From an uncultured Rikenellaceae bacterium (lineage in GTDB: Bacteria > Bacteroidota > Bacteroidia > Bacteroidales > Rikenellaceae), in contig CAMTOL010000149.1 of assembly GCA_947074135.1 (NCBI GenBank), positions 1 through 5,737 of the forward strand: 5,737 nt of DNA, given 5' to 3'. A program made the position numbers and the translations under genes. The notes under the pieces are model-generated. The model was not told where the DNA came from, ran no database searches, and saw only the letters and a program-made list of their open reading frames with translations. Of this stretch, positions 5,561-5,737 are shown piece after piece; positions within the stretch are counted from its first letter, which is position 1, and every line of letters starts with the position of its first letter.

Positions 5561-5737
5561 ATGAAAAATAATACACCAACACTTACCTCTAAACCGAGGT
5601 ATGAAATCTTAGATGGCTTGCGTGGGGTTGCAGCCATTATTGTTGTTCTATTCCACCTGCTCGAAACATATTCGCACGGGAACGCTGCAGCACAAATAAT
5701 AAATCACGTTTATCTTGGTGGCGTTTCCTTTTTTTCG
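5561..5737 (+). CDS. Acyltransferase-3 family (OafA/YrhL-like) membrane protein, N-terminal part, cut by window edge
   Basis: The reading frame from the ATG at 5561 is open for 59 codons to the window end. The sequence RYEILDGLRGVAAIIVVLFH (13-32) is the family's N-terminal signature: the conserved Arg/Leu-Asp-Gly-Leu-Arg-Gly followed by the first transmembrane helix, with the invariant His at 32 implicated in acyl transfer. A second segment, NHVYLGGVSFFS (48-59), matches the start of the usual GVxFFFVLSGF stretch, cut before the LSG motif. These inner-membrane proteins (about 350-400 residues, some ten helices) move acetyl or other acyl groups from the cytoplasm onto cell-surface or exported glycans such as O-antigen or capsule. 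The substrate is not predictable from this fragment. The start has no ribosome-binding site but follows a good -7 box, and it gives the usual short cytoplasmic lead before helix 1. The gene is divergent from the AraC regulator, which may control it. Confidence 0.88.
   Translation, partial: MKNNTPTLTSKPRYEILDGLRGVAAIIVVLFHLLETYSHGNAAAQIINHVYLGGVSFFS

Overview
The window looks like chromosomal DNA from a Bacteroidota bacterium, most likely order Bacteroidales. The DNA is AT-rich. Intergenic regions carry TAnnTTTG-type -7 boxes typical of the phylum, starts lack clear Shine-Dalgarno sequences, and the DUF3575 + DUF3868/OmpA-like gene pair is a Bacteroidota signature. I cannot name a genus.

Layout from left to right. 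(1) 1-436, minus: the first 145 codons of gcvT, the glycine cleavage T-protein, running off the left edge. (2) 437-566: a short divergent promoter region in which the gcvT and GH3 promoters overlap. (3) 567-2063, plus: a complete GH3-family acyl-adenylate/acyl-amido synthetase, the bacterial relative of plant auxin- and jasmonate-conjugating enzymes. (4) 2064-2116: a convergent intergenic hairpin built on a heptad direct repeat, probably a two-way terminator. (5) 4194-2117, minus: a two-gene operon encoding a DUF3575 outer-membrane protein, then a DUF3868-type protein with an OmpA-like core. Such pairs usually accompany FimA/Mfa-type fimbrial clusters, but no fimbrillin gene follows here. (6) 4195-4644: 450 bases without a gene, containing several inverted repeats, the strongest a 12-bp hairpin. 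(7) 5463-4645, minus: an AraC-family regulator with an N-terminal cupin. (8) 5464-5560: a divergent promoter region with GCAAATATT repeated exactly 21 bp apart, a plausible operator for the regulator. (9) 5561-5737, plus: the first 59 codons of an acyltransferase-3 (OafA-like) membrane protein, cut by the right edge.

The genes appear to form three loosely linked units rather than one pathway: glycine/one-carbon metabolism plus the GH3 enzyme, a cell-surface pair, and a regulator with a divergent surface-modifying acyltransferase. I see no strong evidence for an entirely new system. The points most worth following are the substrate of the bacterial GH3 enzyme, the fimbria-type pair apparently without fimbrillins, and the phased repeats between araC and the acyltransferase gene.
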